From WTJY01 sp045105475 (lineage in GTDB: Bacteria; Chloroflexota; Anaerolineae; Promineifilales; Promineifilaceae), in NCBI GenBank assembly GCA_045105475.1, contig JBGCDP010000059.1:7762-71761 (forward strand): a DNA stretch of 64,000 nucleotides, written 5' to 3'. Positions 35,511 to 44,445 of this stretch are shown here, in pieces; the first letter of the stretch is position 1, and every line of letters begins with the position of its first letter. The notes under the pieces were generated by a model. That model did no database searches. It saw nothing but the letters and a program-made list of their open reading frames with translations, and was not told where the DNA came from. The translations under genes and the position numbers were made by a program.

Positions 35511-35622
35511 AATTTTAATTGAGTGTATTAATAATAGAGCGGTGATTTTAGGCTCAATTTAAAAGATATGGGATAATTCCAAGGAAATATTTTCACGAAT
35601 AGGCTGGGTGGTGCCCAAAATT

Positions 35623-36807
35623 ATGAACAATTTTGATATTGAAAAAGCGAGACGAGAAACACGTGCTGCGAATAATCGAATTCATTTTAATAATGCAGGG
35701 TCATCACTGATGCCGGTTCCTGTCGCGGATGTGCTTCACGCATATCTACACAAGGAGGAAGAAATTGGCGGATATGAGACGGCCGCGGCCGAAGCTGATG
35801 CGCTTGAAAACTTTTATACAGCATCTGCCAAACTTCTAAATTGTGATCCAGATGAGGTTGCTTTTATCGAGAATGCAACCCGTGCATGGGACATGGCCTT
35901 TTATTCGATTAGGTTTGAGGCTGGAGACAAAATTCTCACTTCTATTGCAGAGTACGGTAGTAATGTGATTTCAATGCTGCAACAGGCTAAACGGTATGGG
36001 GCTGAAGTTGTTTTTGTGCCGGATGATGAACATGGGCAATTGGATGTGACGGCTTTAGAGAATTTAGTCGATGAAAAGGTAAAGCTGATTGCGATTAGCC
36101 ATATACCCACTGGCGGTGGGTTGGTGAACCCGGCTGTAGCCGTTGGGAAAATCGCTAAAGCGGCCGGTATTCCCTATTTGCTCGATTCCTGCCAAGGGGT
36201 AGGCCAGATACCATTGGACGTGCAAGCGATTGGCTGTGATATGTTGTCTGGCACCGGCCGGAAGTTTTTGCGTGGCCCACGCGGCACAGGCTTACTTTAT
36301 GTCCGCCGTGAATTTGGGCAAACGCTTGAACCGATTATGCTTGATCAGCATGCGGCTGACCTTATTTCTCCCACCGAATATCAAGTTCGTGCTGATGCCC
36401 GAAAATTTGAAAATTGGGAGCAAAACTTTGCTGGTAAAGCGGCCTTAGGCGTTGCAATTGATTATGCCTTGGAATGGGGATTAGAAGCTATTCAAGAGCG
36501 TATTTATGCACTTTCGGCCGACTTGCGTGCGAAACTCTCCCGGATTGAAGGCGTATCGGTGGCAGACGTTGGCAAAGAAAAATGCGGCTTGGTTACCTTT
36601 CAAGCAGAGCAGATGTCTGCGAATGATATTAAGGCGGCACTGGCGAAAGAGGGGATTAATGTCTCTTCATCAAGTGGATCAGGATCGTTTGTATCCTTTG
36701 AAAAAAGAGGAATTTCCGCTTTGGTCCGCTCATCGGTGCATTACTTCAACACGTTTGATGAAATTGACCGATTTGTGGCCAGTCTAACCAAAATACTTAC
36801 AGTTTAA
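35623..36807 (+). CDS. Class V aminotransferase-fold PLP enzyme
   Basis: A 394-residue PLP-dependent enzyme of the class V (NifS/CsdA, isopenicillin-N epimerase, EgtE-like) group. RIHFNNAGSSLMP at the N-terminus, FIENATRAWDMAFYS, LIAISHIPTGGGLVNP, YLLDSCQGVGQIPLDV and the PLP lysine at about residue 214 in SGTGRKFLRGPRGTGLLYV are all present. There is no catalytic-Cys loop of a standard IscS/SufS, so a lyase or epimerase role, for example hercynylcysteine sulfoxide lyase-like, fits better than a desulfurase for Fe-S clusters. The ATG at 35623 is preferred over an upstream GTG at 35608. A small unknown gene follows after 27 bp. Confidence 0.85.
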   Translation: MNNFDIEKARRETRAANNRIHFNNAGSSLMPVPVADVLHAYLHKEEEIGGYETAAAEADALENFYTASAKLLNCDPDEVAFIENATRAWDMAFYSIRFEAGDKILTSIAEYGSNVISMLQQAKRYGAEVVFVPDDEHGQLDVTALENLVDEKVKLIAISHIPTGGGLVNPAVAVGKIAKAAGIPYLLDSCQGVGQIPLDVQAIGCDMLSGTGRKFLRGPRGTGLLYVRREFGQTLEPIMLDQHAADLISPTEYQVRADARKFENWEQNFAGKAALGVAIDYALEWGLEAIQERIYALSADLRAKLSRIEGVSVADVGKEKCGLVTFQAEQMSANDIKAALAKEGINVSSSSGSGSFVSFEKRGISALVRSSVHYFNTFDEIDRFVASLTKILTV

Positions 36808-36834
36808 AAGTCACAGTAAGATGTGGAAAAAAAG

Positions 36835-37341
36835 ATGATAATAGAACCAGCAAAAAAAGCAGATTGGAAGACAGCTCCCATGCCACCAGAAAGGGCTGAG
36901 CTAGATATTGATGCCACAATTGATAGTGATGCTTGGGAGCAAATGAAAATTGGATTTGTCCCTAAAACTGATAAGGATAAATGGTTTTTGTATATCGATG
37001 AAGCGGATCAAATGTTCGTCCACCGTTCATCAACCGGAACGTGTATTTTCCAAGTTCAGTTTGGGCCTCACCCATCTGGTGAAGGGGTTACGATTACAGA
37101 GGCGTGGGCAAACCGTAACCCACAGCAGTATCGGAACACCAAGGCAGGGTACGACGCGAAGCTGTTAATCTATGTAATTCGCAGATTGCTGCTAAAACAT
37201 GATGTTCCTTTTCCAGCCCCGTCTTCTTTGCCTAAAACTAACTTACAGACCCACGAAGAACATGTTATGGGAAGTGAGAGCGGAATCAAAAAACGGCCGG
37301 GGAGCAGCGGATTTATTCCCATAGATCTGTTGGATATTTAG
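36835..37341 (+). CDS. Unknown 168-residue soluble protein
   Basis: No family recognised. The protein has no signal or membrane segment. The N-terminal two thirds look like a compact alpha/beta domain (KWFLYIDEADQMFVHRSSTG, CIFQVQFGPHPSGEGVTITEAW, YDAKLLIYVIRRLL), while the last 45 residues are polar and disordered, ending in FIPIDLLDI. The ATG at 36835 with GGA seven bases upstream is chosen over the GTG at 36823. Its closeness to the PLP enzyme (27 bp from that stop codon) suggests one transcript. Confidence 0.7.
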   Translation: MIIEPAKKADWKTAPMPPERAELDIDATIDSDAWEQMKIGFVPKTDKDKWFLYIDEADQMFVHRSSTGTCIFQVQFGPHPSGEGVTITEAWANRNPQQYRNTKAGYDAKLLIYVIRRLLLKHDVPFPAPSSLPKTNLQTHEEHVMGSESGIKKRPGSSGFIPIDLLDI

Positions 37342-37425
37342 ACTAACTGCTAAAAATGGGAAAAGAGTCCTTAAATCAGCTAAAGGGATTATAAAAGTGC
37401 AGGGTGGTTTACGGTCAGTTTGTGC

Positions 37426-37494
37426 TTTGATTCAGTATGATTAGAGTGAATATATTTTCTGAATCAAACTCCTCCTAATCCCAGTTTTGCTGGG
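37426..37494. repeat. Two inverted repeats before the metzincin gene
   Basis: TTTGATTCAG (37426-37435) is perfectly repeated inverted as CTGAATCAAA (37459-37468). A second small stem, CCCAG/CTGGG at 37480-37494, lies ten bases before the ATG. They may be a regulator site, attenuator or terminator of the upstream pair; no T tract follows the first. Confidence 0.45.
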
Positions 37495-37504
37495 GACCCC
37501 TTTT

Positions 37505-39370
37505 ATGCTGAAATCATTCAATATTTGGAGCCGTGAAACCCTCTTTGCTGTCCTGCTTTTTATTCTTTTAGCTTTCTCCCTGTGGCAACAGCTGCCTGTA
37601 TCTGGTTCTTCAAATGTAATTTTTGAACCGATCCCTGCTCCGCCTCAAGCAAAAGCTGAAAGCGCTGAACCAGAGGTGATGCGCGAAGCTTATTTGAAAT
37701 TCAATCCGGCCGCGCTTAATGGTCGCTCTGCCGCTGATTTATCGCTCACTTTATTTGCCGAGGATGCTGACAAAACTCAAATTCAGATCGAGGGTGTACA
37801 CAGCCGAACTGATACATATAAGAGTGGTACTGTTTGGGTCGGGCGTGATGCATCAGACCCATTTAGTGAAGTCATCCTATCTTGGCAGGGGGATGTCGTT
37901 TTTGGCCATATTCGCCTTAGCAATGCACTCTATCGCATTCTGCCAGATCGTTCGGCGGAGGGTGTGCATGTTGTTCAGCAGCTTACAGGAATTTTTCCTC
38001 CGGGTGCTGAGCCGCTTGTGCCGGCCGGTTTAGAGTCGGCCGATTTGTTCGAGGCTGCTGAATTACCCGTAAGTCGAAGCCCACAAGCAAATCAAATAGA
38101 TATTTTGGTTGTCTATTCCCCATCCGCACGTTCACAGGCAGGTGGTACGAATAACATTCAGAACATCATTTATTCGGCCGTATCACAGACCAATAGCTCT
38201 TATCAAAATAGTGATGTAAACGCCTCTTTGAATTTAGTACATGTTCAAGAAGTGGACTTTAACGAGTCTGGCGATATCAATGATGATTTACCTAATTTAG
38301 CCAATAATCAGCAGATTCAAGATTTGCGTGAAGAGTATGGGGCTGATCTTGTTTCGTTCATGCGCAAAGATGCGGGTAACTATTGTGGTATCGCCTATGT
38401 GATGAGTCGGCCGTCTTCAAGTTTTGCTTCAAACGCTTATAGTGTTGTTGCTTACGATTGTGCTGTTTCAAATTTAAGCTTTGCTCACGAAACCGGACAC
38501 AATATGGGTGCTCAGCATGATCGGGCTAATGCTGGCTCAAGTGAAGGTGCATATTCATATAGCTATGGACATCGATATTTAGGCTCTAATTCATTTAGAA
38601 CCATTATGGCCTATGCCAACGGCTGTCCTGGTTTTTGTCAAAGAATTAGCCATTGGTCAAACAATAATAAGTTTTACAACGGGCAACCAACGGGGATTAA
38701 TCATCAATTTTCAAATGGGGCCGCTAATTATCTAACTTTGAGCTATACCGCCCCGCTGGTGTCTAGCTTTAGATCATCGGCTGACCCGACACCTACCCCT
38801 ACAAATACCCCTTCCCCCACCCCTACAAATACGCCCACACCAACGCCTACTCCCACGAATACACCTACTCCGACACCAACATTTACTCCAACTCCGTTGC
38901 CTACTATCGTGGCAACGATTGAAGCGGGTCAAGATTCTCGGTTAAGTTCAGGGGATTTTAGATTTGATTTCCCTAGTGGCACATTCACAGATACAGTTGA
39001 AATCACCATTCTGGCGCTTGATCCTGATGATCTTCCGGCCGAAGCTGAAGATGGGATGGATACAACCCATTATCAATATGTGATTGAAGCGGTGAACTTG
39101 GTTGATCGTTCTCCGGTTAATATAATCCCTGAGAAAGATTTCTCTGTGACCGTTTTCTATGATGACAATGGGATTCGGCGCGTCAAAGAAAAAACATTAG
39201 GCATCTTTTACTGGGATACGGAAGCAACCCGATGGGTGCTGGCTGCAAATCAAGATTTTGTAGAAAATGTGCGAATCGCGAGCGATGGATCAACTCTGAC
39301 TTACTTCGCTGTCATGGGAGAGGAGACTGAAAAGTTTTACTTGCCTATCACCCTCAAAATCGGGAATTAA
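37505..39370 (+). CDS. Secreted metzincin zinc metalloprotease with Thr-Pro linker
   Basis: A 621-residue exported protease. The N-terminal hydrophobic stretch LFAVLLFILLAFSLWQQL is a signal peptide. A prodomain-like region runs to about residue 195. The catalytic domain begins at NQIDILVVYSPSARSQAG and holds the zinc site HETGHNMGAQHD (first His about 328, catalytic Glu next to it) and a Met-turn (TIMAY), as in reprolysin-like (M12B/M72-like) metzincins. A linker of about 38 residues, almost only Thr, Pro and Asn, follows. A C-terminal beta domain ends with EKFYLPITLKIGN, a short pattern shared with other exported proteins here. The ATG at 37505 is chosen over the upstream TTG at 37487. Confidence 0.9.
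   Translation: MLKSFNIWSRETLFAVLLFILLAFSLWQQLPVSGSSNVIFEPIPAPPQAKAESAEPEVMREAYLKFNPAALNGRSAADLSLTLFAEDADKTQIQIEGVHSRTDTYKSGTVWVGRDASDPFSEVILSWQGDVVFGHIRLSNALYRILPDRSAEGVHVVQQLTGIFPPGAEPLVPAGLESADLFEAAELPVSRSPQANQIDILVVYSPSARSQAGGTNNIQNIIYSAVSQTNSSYQNSDVNASLNLVHVQEVDFNESGDINDDLPNLANNQQIQDLREEYGADLVSFMRKDAGNYCGIAYVMSRPSSSFASNAYSVVAYDCAVSNLSFAHETGHNMGAQHDRANAGSSEGAYSYSYGHRYLGSNSFRTIMAYANGCPGFCQRISHWSNNNKFYNGQPTGINHQFSNGAANYLTLSYTAPLVSSFRSSADPTPTPTNTPSPTPTNTPTPTPTPTNTPTPTPTFTPTPLPTIVATIEAGQDSRLSSGDFRFDFPSGTFTDTVEITILALDPDDLPAEAEDGMDTTHYQYVIEAVNLVDRSPVNIIPEKDFSVTVFYDDNGIRRVKEKTLGIFYWDTEATRWVLAANQDFVENVRIASDGSTLTYFAVMGEETEKFYLPITLKIGN
38785..38903 (+). repeat. Low-complexity Thr-Pro codon repeat
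   Basis: An in-frame tract of ACN and CCN codons that encodes the Thr-Pro-Asn linker of the metzincin. Imperfect units of about 24-30 bp (for example TPTPTNTP) repeat. It is a flexible wall-spanning linker at protein level. Confidence 0.85.
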
Positions 39371-39436
39371 TTAAATACGACAAGTTGTCCCACCATAATG
39401 GAAACTTGCGATAAATAAAGACTAGAAGACTCAAGC

Positions 39437-40588
39437 ATGAAAATTGACCAACAATATTTAATAGATACATTGCAAAGGCTGGTTCAAATTGATTCTACGA
39501 ATCCATCTTTGCATCCATCGGGTGCAGGAGAAAAAGAGGCAGCCACGTATGTTGCATCGCTTTTGAATGATTTGGGGCTTGATGTGCAGCTGTTCGAGCC
39601 AGAGCCTCATCGTGTAAGTGTCGTGGGGTCATTAGCCGGTAGTGGCAACGGCCGAAGTTTGCTTCTAAATGCCCATATTGACACAGTTGATGTTGAAGGG
39701 ATGGTGGAACCTTTTTCTGGTGCAATTCGTGATGGAAAACTTTACGGCCGTGGATCGCAGGACATGAAAGGGGCAATGGCGGCCCAAATCGCAGCGATCA
39801 AAGCGGTCGTTGATGCAGGTATTTCTCTAAAGGGTGACGTACATATTGCTGGAGTTGCTGATGAAGAATTTGCCAGTATTGGTGTGCAGTCGATTTTGCC
39901 TCACTTTCAACCTGATGCTGTGATTGTGACTGAACCATCTGACCTTGAAATTAGCATTGCGCATAAAGGGTTTATTTGGGTCGAAATCAAAACATTTGGG
40001 CGAGCTTATCATGGGAGTCGCCCAGACATGGGAATTGATGCTAACATGCGGATGGGGCGATTCTTAGCAAAATTAGACCAGCTTGAACAAGCTTTGGGTC
40101 AGCGACCGCCACATGCTCTGCTTGGGCCACCTTCGCTGCATGCAGCGACTCTTTCTGGGGGGTCAGCTTGGAGTGCCTATGCGGCCGAATGTAAGCTTGG
40201 GGTTGAACGGCGTACCATTCCAGGTGAGACAGTCGAACAGGTTGAATCAGAGTTCCAAACCCTGATAGATGAATTAAAAGCTGAAGATCCAAACCTAAAA
40301 ATAGAAATGCGTATAGAATTAGTACGTGATTGGTTTGAGGTAGATGAAAGTGCTCCGATTGTTAGCAGCATAAAACAGGCAACTGAGCAAGTTCTGGGCA
40401 AACAGGCTCCAATTATCGGCCAACATTTTTGGACCGATGCCGCATTTCATTCAAAGACAGGATCAGATACAGTTCTTATCGGCCCAGTCGGCCATGGGCT
40501 GCACTCAGTTGAAGAGTGGGTTGAGATTGATTCTGTGGTTAAACTAGCGGATATGTTAGCAAGAGTAATTGTTGACTTTTGTAGTTAG
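39437..40588 (+). CDS. M20-family metallopeptidase / ArgE-DapE-type deacylase
   Basis: A 383-residue cytosolic di-zinc hydrolase. Metal ligands appear in the family order: LLLNAHIDTVDV (His-x-Asp), GRGSQDMKGAMAAQ (bridging Asp), ADEEFASIG (catalytic Glu-Glu), VTEPSDLEISIAHKG (Asp/Glu), and the last His in PVGHGLHSVEEWV. The lid (dimerisation) domain lies between about 180 and 300. These enzymes remove acyl groups from amino acids or succinyl-diaminopimelate. The substrate here is not fixed by the sequence; acetylornithine deacetylase/DapE-like is the best general label. It stands alone, 66 bp after the protease gene. Confidence 0.9.
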   Translation: MKIDQQYLIDTLQRLVQIDSTNPSLHPSGAGEKEAATYVASLLNDLGLDVQLFEPEPHRVSVVGSLAGSGNGRSLLLNAHIDTVDVEGMVEPFSGAIRDGKLYGRGSQDMKGAMAAQIAAIKAVVDAGISLKGDVHIAGVADEEFASIGVQSILPHFQPDAVIVTEPSDLEISIAHKGFIWVEIKTFGRAYHGSRPDMGIDANMRMGRFLAKLDQLEQALGQRPPHALLGPPSLHAATLSGGSAWSAYAAECKLGVERRTIPGETVEQVESEFQTLIDELKAEDPNLKIEMRIELVRDWFEVDESAPIVSSIKQATEQVLGKQAPIIGQHFWTDAAFHSKTGSDTVLIGPVGHGLHSVEEWVEIDSVVKLADMLARVIVDFCS

Positions 40589-40926
40589 CTAATATTCTTT
40601 TATATATGCTTTGATTCTGCAAAATCGATAGAATCACTTTAATGAAGCAATCGGGAAAATATAGCTATATTTCTCGCAACCTGCTGGCGCTTCCTCTATT
40701 ATTACCAATCGATCAAATAAAATTAATTTTACATTGAAATTAAGTAATATCTATTTTAAGGTGAACGGGTCATCCTTCTACATAAATGAACCCATCACTT
40801 GTTTAGCCCCACGCTAAACTAGAGCGATTTCTAAAAACTCTCAAAGGTATAAAAGCTTGAAATCGCGAAACAGCCATCGATAAAACCATCCCTTTTAACG
40901 ATAAAGAATTTTGATGGCCTAAAACT
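40589..40926 (+). promoter_or_regulatory. 338-bp intergenic region with paired inverted repeats
   Basis: No gene is visible. GTTTAGC (40801-40807) pairs with GCTAAAC (40813-40819) over five bases. GCGATTTC (40824-40831) pairs with GAAATCGC (40859-40866) over 27 bases. Both stand 60-125 bases before the pseudokinase start and could be regulator sites or a structured leader. No Shine-Dalgarno sequence precedes the next ATG. The first 200 bases are AT-rich with nothing else recognised. Confidence 0.4.
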
Positions 40927-43900
40927 ATGACACCAGACCGTATAGAGCGTTATCGACTCATTCGAGAAATATCTCAAGAAAAGTATGCGACTGTTTTTGA
41001 AGCACAAAACGAGAAAAATAGTCAGCTAGTGCATCTCCGTTTGTATCCGGATAATTTTTTTTCCGGCGAGGTGATGCAAACTGAATTTGAAAGTAGGGGA
41101 GCAATCTTAAACCGGATTAGTAACCCTGCAGTTTTGCCAGTGTATCAATATGGTAGCTATGGCGATCGTCCTTATATCGTTTCTCCTGTAATGGAAGGTG
41201 GCTCCCTAGAGGAACAGTTAGAGTCCCGGACGAAGCTGGAACCGGCCGAAATTGTGCCAATTGCTGAGCGGATCGCAACTGCTTTAGATGCACTCCATGC
41301 TCAAAAAACTGTGCATGGCAATCTGACGCCCGATTCTATTTGGTTCAATCTTGAGGGTGTTGCTTATTTGGGTGGTTTTGTTATGCCCACACCCGCACCC
41401 GACCAGATGTCAGATTTATCTTGGTACAGCCCAGAATATTTGAAAGGTAAAGAGGCTGTGCGCCAAAGCGATATATATTCGCTTTCAGTCCTGCTGTATC
41501 GCATGCTAACCGGGGTAACCCCATTTGTCGGCAAAACATCGAGTGAGATTAGCCATCTACTTTTGCAAGATGAAATCCCATCAGTTGGTTTGTATGTTGA
41601 AAAAAATATCGCTGAGGTCGATCAGTTCTTTAAGCTAGGATTGGATTACGTTCATCTCAATCGGCCGATTTTTGCGAGCGAACTGGTTAATCGGTTTAAA
41701 TATATTTTTCGGATTGCGACCCCAGTTGATCAAAAAAATACACAGGCTCACGATGACTCCATCGATCGATCAACACGCTTTAACATTATTTCAAAGTCTG
41801 ATCTGACGGCTGATTTTGAGAAAATACCAACTTGGATGTTTACGTTTGGCGCTCACAAAGTTGGTGTACGTCGTCCCCGTCCATTAGAGCAAAGTCCTGA
41901 AATTGATGAATTTGGCGATAGTCAGATCATTGTTAAAGAAAGTACTGAGATGACCGCAATTGGGGACTTGGCCACCATTGACCCTAATGATGTCGAATCT
42001 GAACCTAATGAGGTTGAAAGCCCAGATGCGGACCTGCATGATACAAATATTTTTTATGCAAATCCTCAAAGCCCTCAAAATCCTGAAAGCTTAACGTCAG
42101 AAAGCCCTGTTAGTGATCGTAAATCAGAAGAGATATTGGAACCAGCACAAAAAGACCCAAAGGTGGCTCGGCGCCGTGCGTCTATGGTTGCTTCAACATT
42201 GATTGGCTTGATTTCACTATTTGTTTTAGGGGCCTTGGTTTTATTTGGTTTGGCCATGGCAGACGTCATACGGCCGCAGGTGGCTACTCCGATCGCAGAA
42301 ATAGAATCAACCGGTGAAGATGATCCTGAGTTGGTTTCACCAGCGATAACAGGAACTGTTGCCGTTGAGGAAACTGAAATTGACCCTGAAGCAGGACTGA
42401 TTGTTGACATACCGACCGCAAATTCGGCCGTGTTGGAAACAACCAGCTATGCTTGGGAGTCTTTACCGCCAAGCAGTACATTCTTGCGTCGCTCGCGATC
42501 AAACGGTTTCACACTAGAAGAAGCGGGTTGGTACATGTATTCCAACGCCAATACCATTCGAGATGTTGTGCAAGTTGGCGATGTTATTTATGCTGCGTCT
42601 GGAGCAGGCTTAACTGTCTGGGACTTGGAAGCAGGGGTAGCCACCCGTCTAACAAGCTATGATGGTTTGGTGGGGAATGATATTAATCAAATCGTTTATT
42701 GTGAGATCCCTGACCCCAAACTGATTATTGCGAGCGAAAGCGGTGTCGGCATTCTTGATCTTGAGACGCTAGAAAACGAAATCCTTGATGCAGCTGGCAG
42801 GCAGTTGGTCAATAATCACGTGAGCTCTATTGCATGTAAAAATGAGGGGACCAGCGTCAAACTCTATGTGGGCTACGCTAACGATGGCTTTACTGTTCAT
42901 GAGATTGGGAACGGTAGCCGTGAGCGCATTGACCGAATCGATCGTAGTGACGGTTTACCTACAGATGCTGTTGACCAGATTCTTCTTGTAGATGAGGTTG
43001 CATGGATCAACACTGGCAGCAGCTTGTTACATTTTAATCAATCGACTGGTGAAGTTGAGTCATTTAGTAAAGCGGAAGGAACATTACCCTCACAAAATAT
43101 TTCAGAAATGGTGTGGGACTCAGAAGTAACCGGTTTGGTTTGGATGGCAACGAATGATGGCTTGCTGGCTGGTAACAGTCGTGGTGAATTTACGCTTTAT
43201 ACGGATGAGAATACCAATCTGCCCAGAGGTTTGGGGGAATCAGTTACCATCGATGATGATGGTGTGGTGTGGTATGGGACCGGGTTTGGGAATATTTGCG
43301 GCTTCACATTATCTTCCCTGAGTTGTGAAAAAATTTATCGGCACCCTACTGGTGAATTCCAGTTAGAAGGGGCGATAACTGCGCTTGATGTCTCAGACGG
43401 AAATTTGGTTTATGGACATCGACGAGATGGGGTGCGTTTAGGGACTTTCGTTGAGAAAAGCGATCCTGCTGCTCCGATTCAAATGGAAAGTTGGCAACCT
43501 TTAATTGTGCCAAATCAGTTTCCAATTAATGAAATTACCGCTTTGGCTGAAGCCGATGGTTTTGTCTGGATAGGTACTCGGAAAGGGTTGTATAAGGCTC
43601 CAGTTGGAGATTTGTCGGGTGAGAACTGGGAATACCTTGATAATCAGAATAGTGTTTTGCCTGCGAATTGGATAACGGAGCTATTTCCTGACCCTGACGG
43701 TGGTATGTGGGTAGGCACATTTAGAGGAGCCGTTTATTTTGGCTCAGCATGGCTGCAAGAACCGATTATGGTTGAGCAGCAAATTCGCGCGATTGCTAAA
43801 GATAATCGTGAAAAAAATATTTGGATAGGCACTAATCAGGGAATATTTCAATATGATGGTCGGGCTGTTTCTGAGATGCGTGATCTGCCCTCGATCAATG

Positions 43901-44397
43901 TTAGGACGCTCAAATGGGTAGGTGATGACCTATATATCGGCCTTGAAGACGGCCGCATTGGTGTTTTGACAGGTGGCGTGTTCAATGTGTTCGATCGCAA
44001 TAACAGCCCCTTATCTCCTGACCCAGTAGCTGTAATTGAGAATGGGCCAAACGGCACACTTTATGTTGGCAATGGCGACGATTTATACATCTTGAATGAA
44101 GCCCGAACATTGGTGCAGATTCCACAAGTGCGCGGCTACTATATTTCAGACGTTATTTTTAAAGAGCGAACAACTGAAACTGTAGTTTCTACAACGAGTA
44201 ACTCACTTTTCTACTATGATTCAATCGATTGGCTTCAAGTAACTGTGAGAGACGGCCTGCCAACGGATCGGATTTTAGAGATGATAGTCGATAGTCGCGG
44301 TACTATCTGGATGGCTGGGCAAAGCCTGAATGAAGAGGGTGGAGGCTTGGTTCGTTATATTCCTTACCCTGCGGATCCTGCAGATAGTGACGAGTAA
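40927..44397 (+). CDS. Membrane pseudokinase receptor with external beta-propeller
   Basis: An 1156-residue protein. Residues 9-255 have the Ser/Thr kinase fold (YRLIREIS, SDIYSLSVLLYRMLTGVTPF), but the catalytic residues are gone. The Gly loop reads ISQEKYATVF, the VAIK Lys is Arg 38 (VHLRL), HRDLKPEN reads HGNLTPDSI (Asp to Asn 132, Lys to Thr) and DFG reads LGGF. The SPE motif and the helix-F Asp remain. An acidic linker follows, then one membrane span at about 418-440 (TLIGLISLFVLGALVLFGLAM). Residues 520-1150 form two-component-regulator-type propeller blades (WMATNDGLL, WIGTRKGLYKA, MWVGTFRGAVYF, IWIGTNQGIFQYDG). It heads a tight four-gene unit. Confidence 0.85.
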   Translation: MTPDRIERYRLIREISQEKYATVFEAQNEKNSQLVHLRLYPDNFFSGEVMQTEFESRGAILNRISNPAVLPVYQYGSYGDRPYIVSPVMEGGSLEEQLESRTKLEPAEIVPIAERIATALDALHAQKTVHGNLTPDSIWFNLEGVAYLGGFVMPTPAPDQMSDLSWYSPEYLKGKEAVRQSDIYSLSVLLYRMLTGVTPFVGKTSSEISHLLLQDEIPSVGLYVEKNIAEVDQFFKLGLDYVHLNRPIFASELVNRFKYIFRIATPVDQKNTQAHDDSIDRSTRFNIISKSDLTADFEKIPTWMFTFGAHKVGVRRPRPLEQSPEIDEFGDSQIIVKESTEMTAIGDLATIDPNDVESEPNEVESPDADLHDTNIFYANPQSPQNPESLTSESPVSDRKSEEILEPAQKDPKVARRRASMVASTLIGLISLFVLGALVLFGLAMADVIRPQVATPIAEIESTGEDDPELVSPAITGTVAVEETEIDPEAGLIVDIPTANSAVLETTSYAWESLPPSSTFLRRSRSNGFTLEEAGWYMYSNANTIRDVVQVGDVIYAASGAGLTVWDLEAGVATRLTSYDGLVGNDINQIVYCEIPDPKLIIASESGVGILDLETLENEILDAAGRQLVNNHVSSIACKNEGTSVKLYVGYANDGFTVHEIGNGSRERIDRIDRSDGLPTDAVDQILLVDEVAWINTGSSLLHFNQSTGEVESFSKAEGTLPSQNISEMVWDSEVTGLVWMATNDGLLAGNSRGEFTLYTDENTNLPRGLGESVTIDDDGVVWYGTGFGNICGFTLSSLSCEKIYRHPTGEFQLEGAITALDVSDGNLVYGHRRDGVRLGTFVEKSDPAAPIQMESWQPLIVPNQFPINEITALAEADGFVWIGTRKGLYKAPVGDLSGENWEYLDNQNSVLPANWITELFPDPDGGMWVGTFRGAVYFGSAWLQEPIMVEQQIRAIAKDNREKNIWIGTNQGIFQYDGRAVSEMRDLPSINVRTLKWVGDDLYIGLEDGRIGVLTGGVFNVFDRNNSPLSPDPVAVIENGPNGTLYVGNGDDLYILNEARTLVQIPQVRGYYISDVIFKERTTETVVSTTSNSLFYYDSIDWLQVTVRDGLPTDRILEMIVDSRGTIWMAGQSLNEEGGGLVRYIPYPADPADSDE

Positions 44398-44445
44398 CTA
44401 ATGTGTTCGGGTTATTAAATTTGGCGTATAAGCTCAATTAAGGAA

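Noticed and set aside
35623..36807. PLP enzyme considered as the Fe-S cysteine desulfurase IscS/SufS
   Set aside because: The usual catalytic-Cys loop and neighbouring isc/suf genes are missing.
40801..40866. Hairpins considered as a tRNA or small RNA gene
   Set aside because: No cloverleaf, no CCA or T-loop consensus, and no clear terminator after them.
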